The notes under the pieces are model-generated. The model saw nothing but the letters and a program-made list of their open reading frames with translations, was not told the origin of the DNA and searched no databases. The position numbers and the translations under genes were made by a program. From positions 1 through 64,000 of the forward strand of contig CANJRC010000003.1 in NCBI GenBank assembly GCA_947476535.1: a stretch of 64,000 bases of DNA, read 5' to 3'. This document shows positions 53,339 through 62,400 of the stretch, piece after piece. Within the stretch, counting starts at the first letter, position 1; every line of letters begins with the position of its first letter. Source of the stretch: Betaproteobacteria bacterium (GTDB taxonomy: Bacteria > Pseudomonadota > Gammaproteobacteria > Burkholderiales > SG8-39).

Positions 53339-54268
53339 ATGAACGAGCGCAAAAACGAATTCGACGTCGCGCAGACGGTCAAAACCACTGACCCGGAAGC
53401 GGTAAAAGCTGAAGTCGACCGCATTTTCCTCGAGCTCTACCCTGACTCGAAAACCGAGTCCCTGGACACGGCTTTTAACGATGCAACCGCGATGTATTGC
53501 GGACAATTTGCGGGTTTTCACGCATGCGATACCGCCTACCATGACATCCAGCATGTCCTGGACGTGACACTGGCCATGGCGCGACTGATCGATGGCTATG
53601 AGCGAACGCGCGTGGGCACGGAACGCATTGACGATCGCATGTTCAAGCTGGGCGTCGTCACGGCCCTGTTCCATGACATAGGGTACTTGCGCCAATTGAA
53701 CGACAAGCCGGTTTCCAGCGGCGCCGCATTTACGATGATCCACGTATCGCGCGGTGCGGAGTTCCTGCGCAACTACCTGCCGAAGCTCGGCATGCCTGAT
53801 CAGGCCGAGATTGCAGCATCCTTGATCCACTTCACCGGATATGAACAGCCTGTCAACAGCATCAAGGTGCCGCGCTTGATCTACCGGCTGCTTGGCAACC
53901 TGCTCGGATCGGCCGACATCATCGCCCAGATGGCAGACCGTTGTTATCTCGAGAAATGCCGGGATCGACTGTATCCCGAATTCGTCGAAGCCGGCATTGC
54001 GCATCGCCAGGATGCCGAAGGCAAGCGGATTGTCGTGTACTCCTCAGGCGAGGACCTAGTACGCAAGACCCCTGGGTTCTATCTGGGTGCAACGAAGCGC
54101 CTGGAGCAGGACCTCGGCCATGGCTACCACTATGCCGAACCGCATTTTCGCGGCCAGAATCTCTACCTTGAAGAACTATCGAAGAACATCCAGTTCGCCA
54201 AGGAAATCAGTGACGACCCCGACATGCTTGCCCTGCGGCGCCAGCCTCCGGATACCATCGGCAACTGA
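53339..54268 (+). CDS. HD-domain metal-dependent phosphohydrolase
   Basis: 309 residues, no signal peptide or membrane helix. HD superfamily ligands are visible as YHDIQHVLDV (His72), ALFHDIGYLRQL (His112, Asp113), ASLIHFTGYE and a later LGSADIIAQMADR. These fit a cyclic-nucleotide phosphodiesterase-type HD domain but lack GYP residues of c-di-GMP phosphodiesterases. Substrate unknown. The gap 53171-53338 upstream shows no gene. It converges on nlpD. Confidence 0.8.
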   Translation: MNERKNEFDVAQTVKTTDPEAVKAEVDRIFLELYPDSKTESLDTAFNDATAMYCGQFAGFHACDTAYHDIQHVLDVTLAMARLIDGYERTRVGTERIDDRMFKLGVVTALFHDIGYLRQLNDKPVSSGAAFTMIHVSRGAEFLRNYLPKLGMPDQAEIAASLIHFTGYEQPVNSIKVPRLIYRLLGNLLGSADIIAQMADRCYLEKCRDRLYPEFVEAGIAHRQDAEGKRIVVYSSGEDLVRKTPGFYLGATKRLEQDLGHGYHYAEPHFRGQNLYLEELSKNIQFAKEISDDPDMLALRRQPPDTIGN

Positions 54269-54351
54269 TTGATCCTCCGCGGCGCGGCGTATGTCACGCA
54301 CAAGCACATCAACGCAGCATCAGGGAATCCGAGGTCGCGGGCCCAAGCCGC

Positions 54352-55362
54352 CTAAGGCGCACGTTCCGGCAGGAACTTCGCAGGATCAGTCGGCTTGCCG
54401 AGGAGGCGAATCTCGAAGTGCAGTTTCACCTGGTCAGTGTCGCTGTTGCCCATCTCGGCGATCTTTTGCCCCTTCACCACCCGCTGCGATTCCTTGACCA
54501 GGATCTCACTGTTATGCGCATACACCGTCGAATAGGTCCGCGAATGGCGAACCACGATGAGCTTGCCGTAGCCGCGAATGCCGCTGCCCACATAGAGCAC
54601 CGTCCCCGAGGCGCTCGCATTCACGGGCTGCCCGGCCTTGCCGCCAATGTCCAGGCCCTTGTTAGTATTTTCTGAAAACCCGGCGAGCAGGCGCCCGGCC
54701 GTAGGCCACCCCCAGTCGATTTTTTCGTCTTCCTCGGCCCCCTCTTGCGGCGCGGACGGCTTGGATTCGGCTGCGGCGGGCTTGGGCTCTGTCGCGGCAG
54801 GCTTTGCGGGTGGTGTCGCCGGCTGCACTGCGGCTGCCGCCGGCTTCGGATCGCGCGACAGCAACGCGAGGTTCTCCTCCGTGTAGGGCAGCTTCACCGC
54901 CCGGGGCTCACTCTTGATCGGGTCCCGGGCGACAGCAGCACCTGCATCGCGTCCCTGGGATTCACGCTCGAGCGGCCGAGACTCTACAGTGCCCCTGCCC
55001 TCCACGCCACGTGCCTGAGCCACGCCCTGCGGCGAGGTCAGTCGCAGCACCTGACCTTCACGAATGAGATTGGGATTGGGCAGGTTGTTCCACTCGGCAA
55101 TCTCGCGATAACTGTGGCCGCTGTCCAGAGCGATGCTGTAGAGCGTGTCCCCGCGCCGCACCGTATAAAACTCGGCGCGCGCATCCAGTCCGCGCCCACT
55201 CGGTGTCGGCGTCACAGCCGTCACCGCAGCTACCGGAGCAGGTGGAGTGGATGGCCGGCCCGTGGGTGACGTACGATCGATCACTGGTGCGCTACCGCGC
55301 GACGCGCATCCGGCCAGCACGATCGCCAACGCCACGACCCCGGCCAGAGCACGCAAGCGCAT
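54352..55362 (-). CDS. nlpD: lipoprotein NlpD (LysM and degenerate M23 domain)
   Basis: 336 residues. Lipobox LAGC in VALAIVLAGCASRGS, so it is an outer-membrane lipoprotein. A LysM domain (FYTVRRGDTLYSIALDSGHS, about 80-125) is followed by a low-complexity Ala/Pro/Lys linker and an M23/LytM domain. The M23 zinc ligands are partly lost: NKGLDIGG lacks the first histidine, so it should be an activator of amidases such as AmiC, not a hydrolase. Its ATG overlaps the pcm stop by one base. rpoS, which often follows nlpD, is absent here. Confidence 0.92.
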   Translation of the reverse strand: MRLRALAGVVALAIVLAGCASRGSAPVIDRTSPTGRPSTPPAPVAAVTAVTPTPSGRGLDARAEFYTVRRGDTLYSIALDSGHSYREIAEWNNLPNPNLIREGQVLRLTSPQGVAQARGVEGRGTVESRPLERESQGRDAGAAVARDPIKSEPRAVKLPYTEENLALLSRDPKPAAAAVQPATPPAKPAATEPKPAAAESKPSAPQEGAEEDEKIDWGWPTAGRLLAGFSENTNKGLDIGGKAGQPVNASASGTVLYVGSGIRGYGKLIVVRHSRTYSTVYAHNSEILVKESQRVVKGQKIAEMGNSDTDQVKLHFEIRLLGKPTDPAKFLPERAP

Positions 55363-56039
55363 TACTGCTTGCCCACCCGCAAAGGCACGAAGCGTACCGG
55401 GTCGAGCCACTGCTCCGACCACCCTGTCGCTGTGCGCTCGAGCAGAAACAGTGCCTGCTCGCTGCCGCCGGGCTTGACCACGATAGGCGCAATCAGGCGT
55501 CCACCGACGGCAAGTTGGGACTTCAGTGCGGTCGGCACTTCCGGCGAGGCCGCCGCGAGGATGATGGCGTCAAAGGGCGCCGCCTCCGGAATGCCGTTGG
55601 CACCATCGCCATAGGCAAGCCGAAGGTTGCGCAGGCGCATCTCCCTCAGGTTGGCGCGTGCGCGCTCGAGCAGGCCGCTAATCCGTTCGATGGAATACAC
55701 CTCGGTCGCCACCTGCGCGAGGACGGCCGCCTGGTAGCCGCAACCCGTCCCTATCTCAAGCACCTTGCCGAGCTTTCCTTCGCGTCCCTTGCGCAGGGCC
55801 GCAATCATGAGCGCTACGACCACCGGTTGCGATATGGTCTGCTCGAAGCCGATGGGCAGCGCCGTGTCTTCATAGGCGCGACTGGCGAGGGCCTCATCCA
55901 CGAACAGGTGACGCGGCACCGCCGCCATGGCCGCCAGCACGGTTTCATCCTCGACGCCCTGGGCTCGCAACCGCTCGATCATGCGGTCGCGCGTGCGCTG
56001 CGAGGTAAACCCAATGCCGCGTACGCGGGACGCTGTCAT
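55362..56039 (-). CDS. pcm: protein-L-isoaspartate O-methyltransferase
   Basis: Repairs isoaspartyl residues in aged proteins. 225 residues from [20 protein letters not shown]. Key motifs: [35 protein letters not shown], and the AdoMet loop [18 protein letters not shown]. The frame opens far upstream to 56297 inside surE, without similarity. Standard surE-pcm-nlpD order. Confidence 0.96.
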   Translation of the reverse strand: MTASRVRGIGFTSQRTRDRMIERLRAQGVEDETVLAAMAAVPRHLFVDEALASRAYEDTALPIGFEQTISQPVVVALMIAALRKGREGKLGKVLEIGTGCGYQAAVLAQVATEVYSIERISGLLERARANLREMRLRNLRLAYGDGANGIPEAAPFDAIILAAASPEVPTALKSQLAVGGRLIAPIVVKPGGSEQALFLLERTATGWSEQWLDPVRFVPLRVGKQ

Positions 56040-56049
56040 GGCCACACCC

Positions 56050-56793
56050 TCATTTGGCCAACCATCGCCTGACCAGCGGCATCTGCTGCTGGTGCGTGAG
56101 GTCCATCTGCAGCGGCGTAATCGACACGCGATGGGATGCCACGGCATGAAAGTCAGTCCCCTCGCCGGCATCTGCCGCTTCGCCTGCCGGCCCGACCCAG
56201 AACACGGTTTCATTGCGCGGATTGAGTGCGCGCACCACCGGTTCGGCCTTGTGGCGCCGGCCCAGTCGCGTGACCTCGGTGCCCGCCAGGTCTGCAAAAG
56301 GGACGTCGGGAATGTTCACATTGAGCAGGATGGGTACGCTCTGCGGGTAGTCACGAAACCGCGTCACGAGATCATAGGCAACGCGCGCGGCCGTATCGAA
56401 ATGGTTCCCCGATCGGCTCGCCAGCGAAAAGGCGATGGACGGTATGCCGAGCAGGTAGCCCTCGGTGGCCGCTGCCACGGTTCCGGAATAAATGGTGTCG
56501 TCGCCCATGTTGGCGCCGTGATTGATTCCCGAGACCACGATGTCGGGCAACTCGTCGAGCAGCCCGGTAACGGCGAGGTGCACGCAATCGGTGGGCGTGC
56601 CGTTGACAAAGCGAAAGCCGCTGGCTGCCGTGCGCACGGCGAGCGGCCTATCCAGCGTCAGCGAATTGGATGCCCCGCTGCGATCGCGCTCCGGCGCCAC
56701 CACGGTGACCGTGCCGAGCGCCGCGAGCGCTTGCGCGAGGGCGGCGATCCCTGGGGCAAAGTAGCCGTCGTCGTTGCTGATGAGGATGCGCAT
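56050..56793 (-). CDS. surE: 5'/3'-nucleotidase SurE
   Basis: Metal-dependent nucleoside monophosphatase, 247 residues. [20 protein letters not shown] contains the metal-binding aspartate pair; [16 protein letters not shown] and [20 protein letters not shown] complete the active site. First gene of surE-pcm-nlpD. The 231 bases upstream to the PPK2 gene contain a hairpin but no gene. Confidence 0.97.
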   Translation of the reverse strand: MRILISNDDGYFAPGIAALAQALAALGTVTVVAPERDRSGASNSLTLDRPLAVRTAASGFRFVNGTPTDCVHLAVTGLLDELPDIVVSGINHGANMGDDTIYSGTVAAATEGYLLGIPSIAFSLASRSGNHFDTAARVAYDLVTRFRDYPQSVPILLNVNIPDVPFADLAGTEVTRLGRRHKAEPVVRALNPRNETVFWVGPAGEAADAGEGTDFHAVASHRVSITPLQMDLTHQQQMPLVRRWLAK

Positions 56794-56988
56794 GGGTGGG
56801 GGCAGATTATATCAATTGCACCTCCCCCGGCCGGCACAATCGCGCCGGGGCCCGCCATCGCCTGCAACCCGGCCTACTTCCGGTCCAACAAACCACTTTC
56901 CAGTGCCCCGCTGCGCCGGCGCCCGGGCGCAGCAGGCCCCAAAAACCGGTTGCAGCATGAGGTTTGCCACCGCTGGGTATAGGCGAGC

Positions 56989-57010
56989 ATGAGGGGAAGC
57001 CTCCCCTCAT
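56989..57010. other. 22-bp perfect hairpin downstream of the PPK2 gene
   Basis: ATGAGGGGA-AGCC-TCCCCTCAT forms a 9-bp stem and 4-base loop, 14 bases beyond the stop of the minus-strand PPK2 gene. No U tract follows on either strand, so it is an mRNA-end stabiliser or an atypical terminator. Confidence 0.5.
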
Positions 57011-57024
57011 ATCGTGACGAACGT

Positions 57025-58506
57025 TTAAAGCGAAGCCTCCAACCGCTCCACGACAGTGCGGATCACCTTCAGCCGTGCAAAGTACTTGTCCTCGGCCTCG
57101 ACCAGCGTCCAGGGCGCAATTTCGGTGCTGGTGCGGTCGACCATGTCCGCCACCGCACCTTCGTATAAGTCCCACTTCTTGCGATTGCGCCAGTCCTCTT
57201 CGGTGATCTTGAAGCGCTTGAAACTGGTCTTCTCGCGCTCCTTGAAGCGTCGCAACTGCATCTGATTGCTGATCTGCAGCCAGAACTTGCACACGATGGC
57301 GCCGCGCTCGGTCATCTGCTCCTCGAAATCATTGATCTCGCTGTAGGCGCGCATCCAGTCGGCCTCAGCGCAAAAACCTTCGACCCGCTCAACCAGCACG
57401 CGTCCGTACCAAGAGCGATCGAATATAGTGACACGCCCCAGGCGCGGCACATATCGCCAAAAGCGCCATAGGTAGGGCTGGGCGCGCTCTTCCTGGGTGG
57501 GTGCCGCCACCGGGGTCACCGAGTACTGCCGCGCATCGAGCGCGCCGGTGATGCGGCGAATCGCGCCACCCTTGCCAGCGGCGTCCGACCCCTCGAAGAC
57601 CAGGATCAGCGAGCGCTTCTTGAACTTCTTGTCGCGGATGATCAGGTTGAGGCTGCCCTGCAGTTTCTCCAGCTTTTTCTCGTACTCCGGCTTGGCGACC
57701 TTCTGCGTCATGTCAAGGTCGCGCACCAGCTTGAGATTGTCCATCACCGGCACCAGCGGCGCGGCTTTTACCGGCTCGCGCGGCGCGGAGCGTTCGGCCA
57801 GGCGCTTCTTCATCGACTCCAGCAGAACCTTGCCCACGGTGAGGCTGCGATACCGCGCGTCAGCCCCCTCGACCACGATCCACGGCGCATTGCTGGTGCT
57901 CGTTTCGCGCAAGGTATGCTCTGAAATCGCCCGGAAGCGGTCGTAGATCTTGAATCGCTCCCAATCGAGCTTGGTGACGCGCCAGCGCGTGTCGGAGTCC
58001 TTCTCCAACTCCTTGAGGCGCTTCTTTTGCTGCTCCTTGGACAGGTGGAACCAGAACTTGAGGATCAGCACGCCCTCGTTGAAGAGCATATTCTCGAAAC
58101 GCACGATGCGATCCACCGCATGCTCGAGGGCGACGTCATCGGTCTTGCCCATCACCCGGTCGACGATGGGCGACGTGTACCAGGAGCCGAACACGATGCC
58201 CACGTTGCCCTTGGGCGGTAGCGCGCGCCAGAAGCGCCACATGTCGGGCCGCTCCGCCTCCTCGTCCGATGGAGCGCCGAAGGCCACGGTGCGGATGTGC
58301 CGCGGATCCATCCACTCATTCAGCAGGTTCACCGTCTCGCCCTTACCGGCCCCGTCGACACCGCCAATCAGGATGAGCACCGGAAACTTGCCGTGCTCGG
58401 AAAGATCGAACTGGGCGTTGAGCAGCGCCTCGCGCAGTTTCGGTTCCTCGCGTGCATATTTGGCCTTGTCGACCTTGTGTCCTACTTCAGCGGATTCAAA
58501 CATCAT
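57025..58506 (-). CDS. polyphosphate:AMP phosphotransferase (double-domain PPK2)
   Basis: 493 residues with two PPK2 domains. The first has the Walker A motif GGVDGAGKGE and the second EGSDAAGKGGAIRRITGAL; the second also shows YLWRFWRYVPRLGRVTIFDR and SWYGRVLVERVEG, with a weaker repeat (DMWRFWRALPPKG, GSWYTSPIVDRVMG) in the first. This two-domain layout is that of class II PPK2 (PAP), which uses polyphosphate to convert AMP to ADP. Start M1 or M2. It lies next to a CYTH-CHAD gene on the same strand, 36 bases away. Confidence 0.93.
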   Translation of the reverse strand: MMFESAEVGHKVDKAKYAREEPKLREALLNAQFDLSEHGKFPVLILIGGVDGAGKGETVNLLNEWMDPRHIRTVAFGAPSDEEAERPDMWRFWRALPPKGNVGIVFGSWYTSPIVDRVMGKTDDVALEHAVDRIVRFENMLFNEGVLILKFWFHLSKEQQKKRLKELEKDSDTRWRVTKLDWERFKIYDRFRAISEHTLRETSTSNAPWIVVEGADARYRSLTVGKVLLESMKKRLAERSAPREPVKAAPLVPVMDNLKLVRDLDMTQKVAKPEYEKKLEKLQGSLNLIIRDKKFKKRSLILVFEGSDAAGKGGAIRRITGALDARQYSVTPVAAPTQEERAQPYLWRFWRYVPRLGRVTIFDRSWYGRVLVERVEGFCAEADWMRAYSEINDFEEQMTERGAIVCKFWLQISNQMQLRRFKEREKTSFKRFKITEEDWRNRKKWDLYEGAVADMVDRTSTEIAPWTLVEAEDKYFARLKVIRTVVERLEASL

Positions 58507-58542
58507 GTCCTCCCATGCTGGTCAATTCAGAATTCATCAACA

Positions 58543-60195
58543 TCAATCCGTCGCATTCCCGGCGAGTGCACCATCGGGTGCCGGCAACACTACCGATGCC
58601 GCCGTGTGGCTGGAAGGGGCGGCCGGCGCAGGCGCGGGCAGCTGCCGCTTCCAGAAGCGTTCCTGGCCGTGGAAGTTCCGCCAGGCGTCCGGCAAGATAT
58701 CCAAGTGCCGCTGGCGCATGGCGGCCAACCAACCGCGCAATATGCCCGTGGTTGCGTCATCGGGTTGCGCAGGCTTGCACAACTCGCCGACCATGAGTTC
58801 GGCGTTTGCAGCGTCATTGAGTCCGCCCAGCGCGTCCTGCAGCCTCGACAAGGCGCGAATGTACGACTGCGTTCGACGCCCCGGAAACAACGCATGAAAA
58901 AACTCTGCCGCGTAGCGAAGCTTCTTGGCATTGATGCGGAATCGATGCAGTTCCTCACTGGTGAATTCCGCCATCCGTACGCCCAGCTTTCGCAGGCGAC
59001 GGTGTCTTTTTTGCAGAATGAGCGCGGCGAAGACCGGTAGCGGCTGCTCCGCGGCGACGATATGTGCCTCAGCCGTCGGCAACAATTGGCCCAGTTGCAA
59101 CATTCCTCGCGTGTATTGGGGCGAGAACACCGCCTCGCGCCCCGAGCGGTCATGCAGACGGCGAATACGGTTCGCCTTGCGGGAACAATTGGCCAGACCG
59201 GTTACCTCGGGTAACGCCCGCGCAATGACCCCGATTGTCCCGGCACAGAACACGTCCCAGTCACGCGCCACGCCAAGGGCCTGTGCCAGTGAACGCATCT
59301 GGGCCGCCTGCGCCGACAACCGGTTGCCATCCGAGGGCTGGCGAAAAATGGCGAAGGCAGATCGCAACCGACGGATAGCCACGCGCATCTGGTGCAGGTA
59401 CTCATCGTCGCGCCCTGCCAGGAGGCCGGCCTCATTTGCCTGCATCTGCGCCATGCACGCCCCAACGATGGTCCTGAAGGCATCAGCGCAGCCCATCGCC
59501 TTGTCCAGGGGCACCGCAAGGGCCTTGGCCGGTTTGCGGGCAGGCCTGAGCAACAAGGCACTGCCGCGCGCTGCTTTGCTCAAATAACCCAGCCGCACCG
59601 GCAGGCTCTCAGCCAAAGCCAGACCCAGCTCATAGAGCGCTGACAAATCGGCGCCAGCGTCACGGTCACCACGCAATTCGATTTCCGCCTCGCAGATGGG
59701 CTCTACCCGCTTCTGCGAACGAACGTACGCGCGAACCTCACCCAGGTCCAGACACAGCTCCGCTTCCGAGCCATCGGCAAAGCGCAGCGAATGGATGGTC
59801 CGCTTGAATTCGGTTTCGAAAGCCGGCGCCAGGGACGCCACCGCCCTGGCGAGGTTCTTCTTGCCGCCCAGCGCTTTGCTCGCAGGCGTGTTGGCAAGCA
59901 CACCACCCGCAACCGCGGACGAGGGCACCGGCCACTCCCACTCGGGTCGCTCGTAAAGCCCTGCCGAACCTTTGCCTTCACCCTTGAGGGTCTGCACCCA
60001 GCCGCGCGGCGTGCTGCGAACTCGCAACGCAAGACCGGCGGCGCGCAACTTGCCGTCCGGGGTATCGAAGTAGCGGCTGATCAGGTGCTCGGAGTGCGCC
60101 CGCCCAAGCTTGGCGGCTCGCACTGCCGGATGGCGGGCGATCCGCCCCAGTACCGCCGGCTCGCAGACGAGCTTGAGTTCGGTTTCCAGAATCAT
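58543..60195 (-). CDS. CYTH-CHAD protein, probable inorganic triphosphatase
   Basis: 550 residues. The N-terminal CYTH domain begins MILETELKLVCEP with the ExExK signature (Glu4, Glu6, Lys8) and continues with LISRYFDTPDGKLRAAGLAL and LCLDLGEVRAY. The CHAD domain (from about 240) is helical and rich in basic residues and histidines, for example DEYLHQMRVAIRRLRSAFAI and LHRFRINAKKLRYAAEFFHA. E. coli YgiF with the same layout hydrolyses inorganic triphosphate; CHAD domains bind polyphosphate. The start at 60195 is set by the CYTH motif; the frame opens at 60243. Confidence 0.93.
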   Translation of the reverse strand: MILETELKLVCEPAVLGRIARHPAVRAAKLGRAHSEHLISRYFDTPDGKLRAAGLALRVRSTPRGWVQTLKGEGKGSAGLYERPEWEWPVPSSAVAGGVLANTPASKALGGKKNLARAVASLAPAFETEFKRTIHSLRFADGSEAELCLDLGEVRAYVRSQKRVEPICEAEIELRGDRDAGADLSALYELGLALAESLPVRLGYLSKAARGSALLLRPARKPAKALAVPLDKAMGCADAFRTIVGACMAQMQANEAGLLAGRDDEYLHQMRVAIRRLRSAFAIFRQPSDGNRLSAQAAQMRSLAQALGVARDWDVFCAGTIGVIARALPEVTGLANCSRKANRIRRLHDRSGREAVFSPQYTRGMLQLGQLLPTAEAHIVAAEQPLPVFAALILQKRHRRLRKLGVRMAEFTSEELHRFRINAKKLRYAAEFFHALFPGRRTQSYIRALSRLQDALGGLNDAANAELMVGELCKPAQPDDATTGILRGWLAAMRQRHLDILPDAWRNFHGQERFWKRQLPAPAPAAPSSHTAASVVLPAPDGALAGNATD

Positions 60196-60295
60196 CGGGC
60201 CATTCTGAACGCCGCGATTCACCAAGTCTTTGATCTTGGACAACCATGGCTCCCGCAGTTACAGGAGTGCAGCGCCCCCGCCTCGAACCCACCGA

Positions 60296-61384
60296 CTACT
60301 TGAAAGTCGCCCCCCAGTAATCGCGATACTTCTTGACCACCTCGGGCGTATAGGCAGCTGGGTCGTAAGACGAAACGCTGGAGGCATCCAGCGAACCGGG
60401 GATATTGGGCAAGGGACTGGCCGTCTCGCCGCGGCTGTGCCAGACGCCCTGCCCCTCACGTGAGAGGACGTAATCGGCCAGCACCAGCGCGGCATTGGGC
60501 CGCTTGCTCCAGCCAAGCACCGCCATCATCCACTCGACGCCAAGGGCTGGGCTCGGCACCACGAAGTCGACCGGCGCGCCCTTGTCCATCATGGCCTTGG
60601 TGGCCGATGTGTTCCCGAATGCTGCAACACCCACCTCGCCCGAGGCGATCGCCTGCGCGGTCGGCGTCGCCCCGACGTAGAGCCTCGGGTTCTGCGCGCG
60701 CAGTTTTTTCAGGTAGTCCGGGCCGTTGTTCTTCTCCAGCCATTCATACCAGGCAATGAGGAAGGTGGATGCCAGTTCGGTGGTGCCCAGCTTGCCCTTG
60801 AACTCGGGCTTGAGCAGATCCAGGTAACTCCTGGGCGGCACCGGGACGAGGTTTTTGTTGTAGGGAATGACCACCGGCTGGTAGCCGATCGTGATCGCCG
60901 TCCCCTGGTGAATGTACTTGGGCTGCCATCCGGCCAGCGCCGGGCCCGCGGGCTTGAGTAGCCGGCCTTCCTTGGCGCGGTCGATGAACCAGGCGAGTTC
61001 CGTGGAAATGAGCACGTCCGCGCCATCCACGCCGGAAGCGCGTTCCTGCTCCACCTTGGTCAACTGCTCGCCACTCGGGCCACGCAGAAACTCCAGACGA
61101 ATGTCAGGATATGCCTTTCTGAATCCCGTGGCTATGCGTTCAATCTCAGGATTTGTCAGTGCTGAATACAGCGTGACCTGGCCTTCTTTCTTCGCCGCAT
61201 CGAGCACCGCATTCCAATTCGTGCCCGCCGAGGGCGGTTTTCCCGGCACCTGGGCATGGGTCGGGTGCCAGAGAGATATCGTAAGCATCGCGCCCGCGGC
61301 GACCAGCCGGCTCAGGCGGATGCGGGGCGCTGCGTTCGTTGCGGCTCGTCGTGCCGCCAATCCGGTCTTCATAGCAATACGCAT
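60296..61384 (-). CDS. ABC transporter substrate-binding protein (family 1 / AfuA-like)
   Basis: 362 residues with a signal peptide (LVAAGAMLTISLWHPTHAQ). The mature part NAVLDAAKKEGQVTLYSAL resembles the iron/thiamine/putrescine type of periplasmic binding protein, and VGVAAFGNTSATKAMM and TASPLPNIPG are typical of extracellular solute-binding family 1. The ligand is unknown. Start at 61384 is supported by AGGAG; an upstream frame to 61429 is less likely. It follows a class II aldolase gene and may share its transcript. No matching permease of its own type is in the window. Confidence 0.87.
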   Translation of the reverse strand: MRIAMKTGLAARRAATNAAPRIRLSRLVAAGAMLTISLWHPTHAQVPGKPPSAGTNWNAVLDAAKKEGQVTLYSALTNPEIERIATGFRKAYPDIRLEFLRGPSGEQLTKVEQERASGVDGADVLISTELAWFIDRAKEGRLLKPAGPALAGWQPKYIHQGTAITIGYQPVVIPYNKNLVPVPPRSYLDLLKPEFKGKLGTTELASTFLIAWYEWLEKNNGPDYLKKLRAQNPRLYVGATPTAQAIASGEVGVAAFGNTSATKAMMDKGAPVDFVVPSPALGVEWMMAVLGWSKRPNAALVLADYVLSREGQGVWHSRGETASPLPNIPGSLDASSVSSYDPAAYTPEVVKKYRDYWGATFK

Positions 61385-61433
61385 TCGGGTCTCCTCTGAA
61401 ATTTGTCGCGAATCTGTGGTCCGAGCCACTGGG

Positions 61434-62234
61434 TCATGTTCGGTAGGAGGTGCCGCGATCGCGTTCCAGCTTGCGGATCAACCCCGGCCATTCCAGCTTG
61501 CCACACTCGGCCGGGCCACCCGGCATGAACAGCTTGCGACCCTGCTCCTTGGTGAGCTCGATGACTTCCTTCGACAGCAACTGCAGTTCGCGATGCGCGG
61601 ACAGGCCATCGAGCTGGTGCTGGCAGGCCATCTCCAACTTGTACATCCAGCAGAATGCCTCGCCGACCGACGTGCCCACGGTCAGCGCGCCGTGGTTGCG
61701 CAGGATCATGCAGCGCCCGTCCTCGCCCATGTCGGCGACGATGCGCTCGCGCTCGCCCAGGTTGAGCGCCGCCCCCTCGAAGTCGTGGTAGCGGATGTAG
61801 TGGTACATGAGGAGCGCCTTCTGCGACAGCGGCAGCAACCCTTCCTTGAGCATCGCCACACCGTTGTTGGCCCGCGTGTGGGCGTGCATGACGCAAATGA
61901 GCTCCGGCTTAGCCATGTGGATGGCACTGTGGATCACGAACCCGGCGAAATTCATCTGCTTGCTGGTGCCGCCGGAAACCACGTTGCCTTCGACATCGAC
62001 CTTGATCAACGAGGACGCCGTGATTTCGTCGAACAGCATGCCGAAGGGATTGAGCAGGAAATGCTCCTCGGGGCCGGGCACCCGGGCCGAGATATGCGTC
62101 GCCGCCATGTCCGACATGCCATACAAGTCGGTGAGCTGGTAGCAGGCGGCCAGCTCGCAGCGCACCTGCCACTCCGCGGCGGACATGCCTGCCGGCGCTT
62201 CGCCGGCAGCGATCGATCTTACGGATGCATTCAT
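61434..62234 (-). CDS. class II aldolase/adducin family protein
   Basis: 266 residues. The fold is shown by ELAACYQLTDLYGMSDMAAT, HFLLNPFGMLFDEITAS, the metal-binding histidines in VMHAHTRANNGVAML, MILRNHGALTVGTSVGEAFC and LELACQ-like LEMACQHQL. Family members are fuculose/ribulose phosphate aldolases or decarboxylases; the substrate is not clear. The start at 62234 has GGAAAG upstream. It stands between livF and the substrate-binding protein gene on the same strand; 166 bases separate it from livF. Confidence 0.9.
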   Translation of the reverse strand: MNASVRSIAAGEAPAGMSAAEWQVRCELAACYQLTDLYGMSDMAATHISARVPGPEEHFLLNPFGMLFDEITASSLIKVDVEGNVVSGGTSKQMNFAGFVIHSAIHMAKPELICVMHAHTRANNGVAMLKEGLLPLSQKALLMYHYIRYHDFEGAALNLGERERIVADMGEDGRCMILRNHGALTVGTSVGEAFCWMYKLEMACQHQLDGLSAHRELQLLSKEVIELTKEQGRKLFMPGGPAECGKLEWPGLIRKLERDRGTSYRT

Positions 62235-62400
62235 GCGACTTTCCTTTCCAGTGGGTAGGCCTGCGGCCGAACCAGGGACATCATCCCCCCCTAGGCCCTC
62301 GACACCTGAACCCCGCACCGATGCACGGGACCGAGCACGACGACTAGGCAGCGACGCCGGTCACAGGATTATGCTCGGGTTCGCGCCCCGGCACTGGCGC

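Noticed and set aside
55927..56982. 351-codon open frame opposite surE and pcm
   Set aside because: Antisense shadow over two well-supported genes.
60912..62258. 448-codon open frame on the plus strand opposite the binding protein and aldolase genes
   Set aside because: Spans two real genes and their gap in antisense; no domain and no ribosome site.
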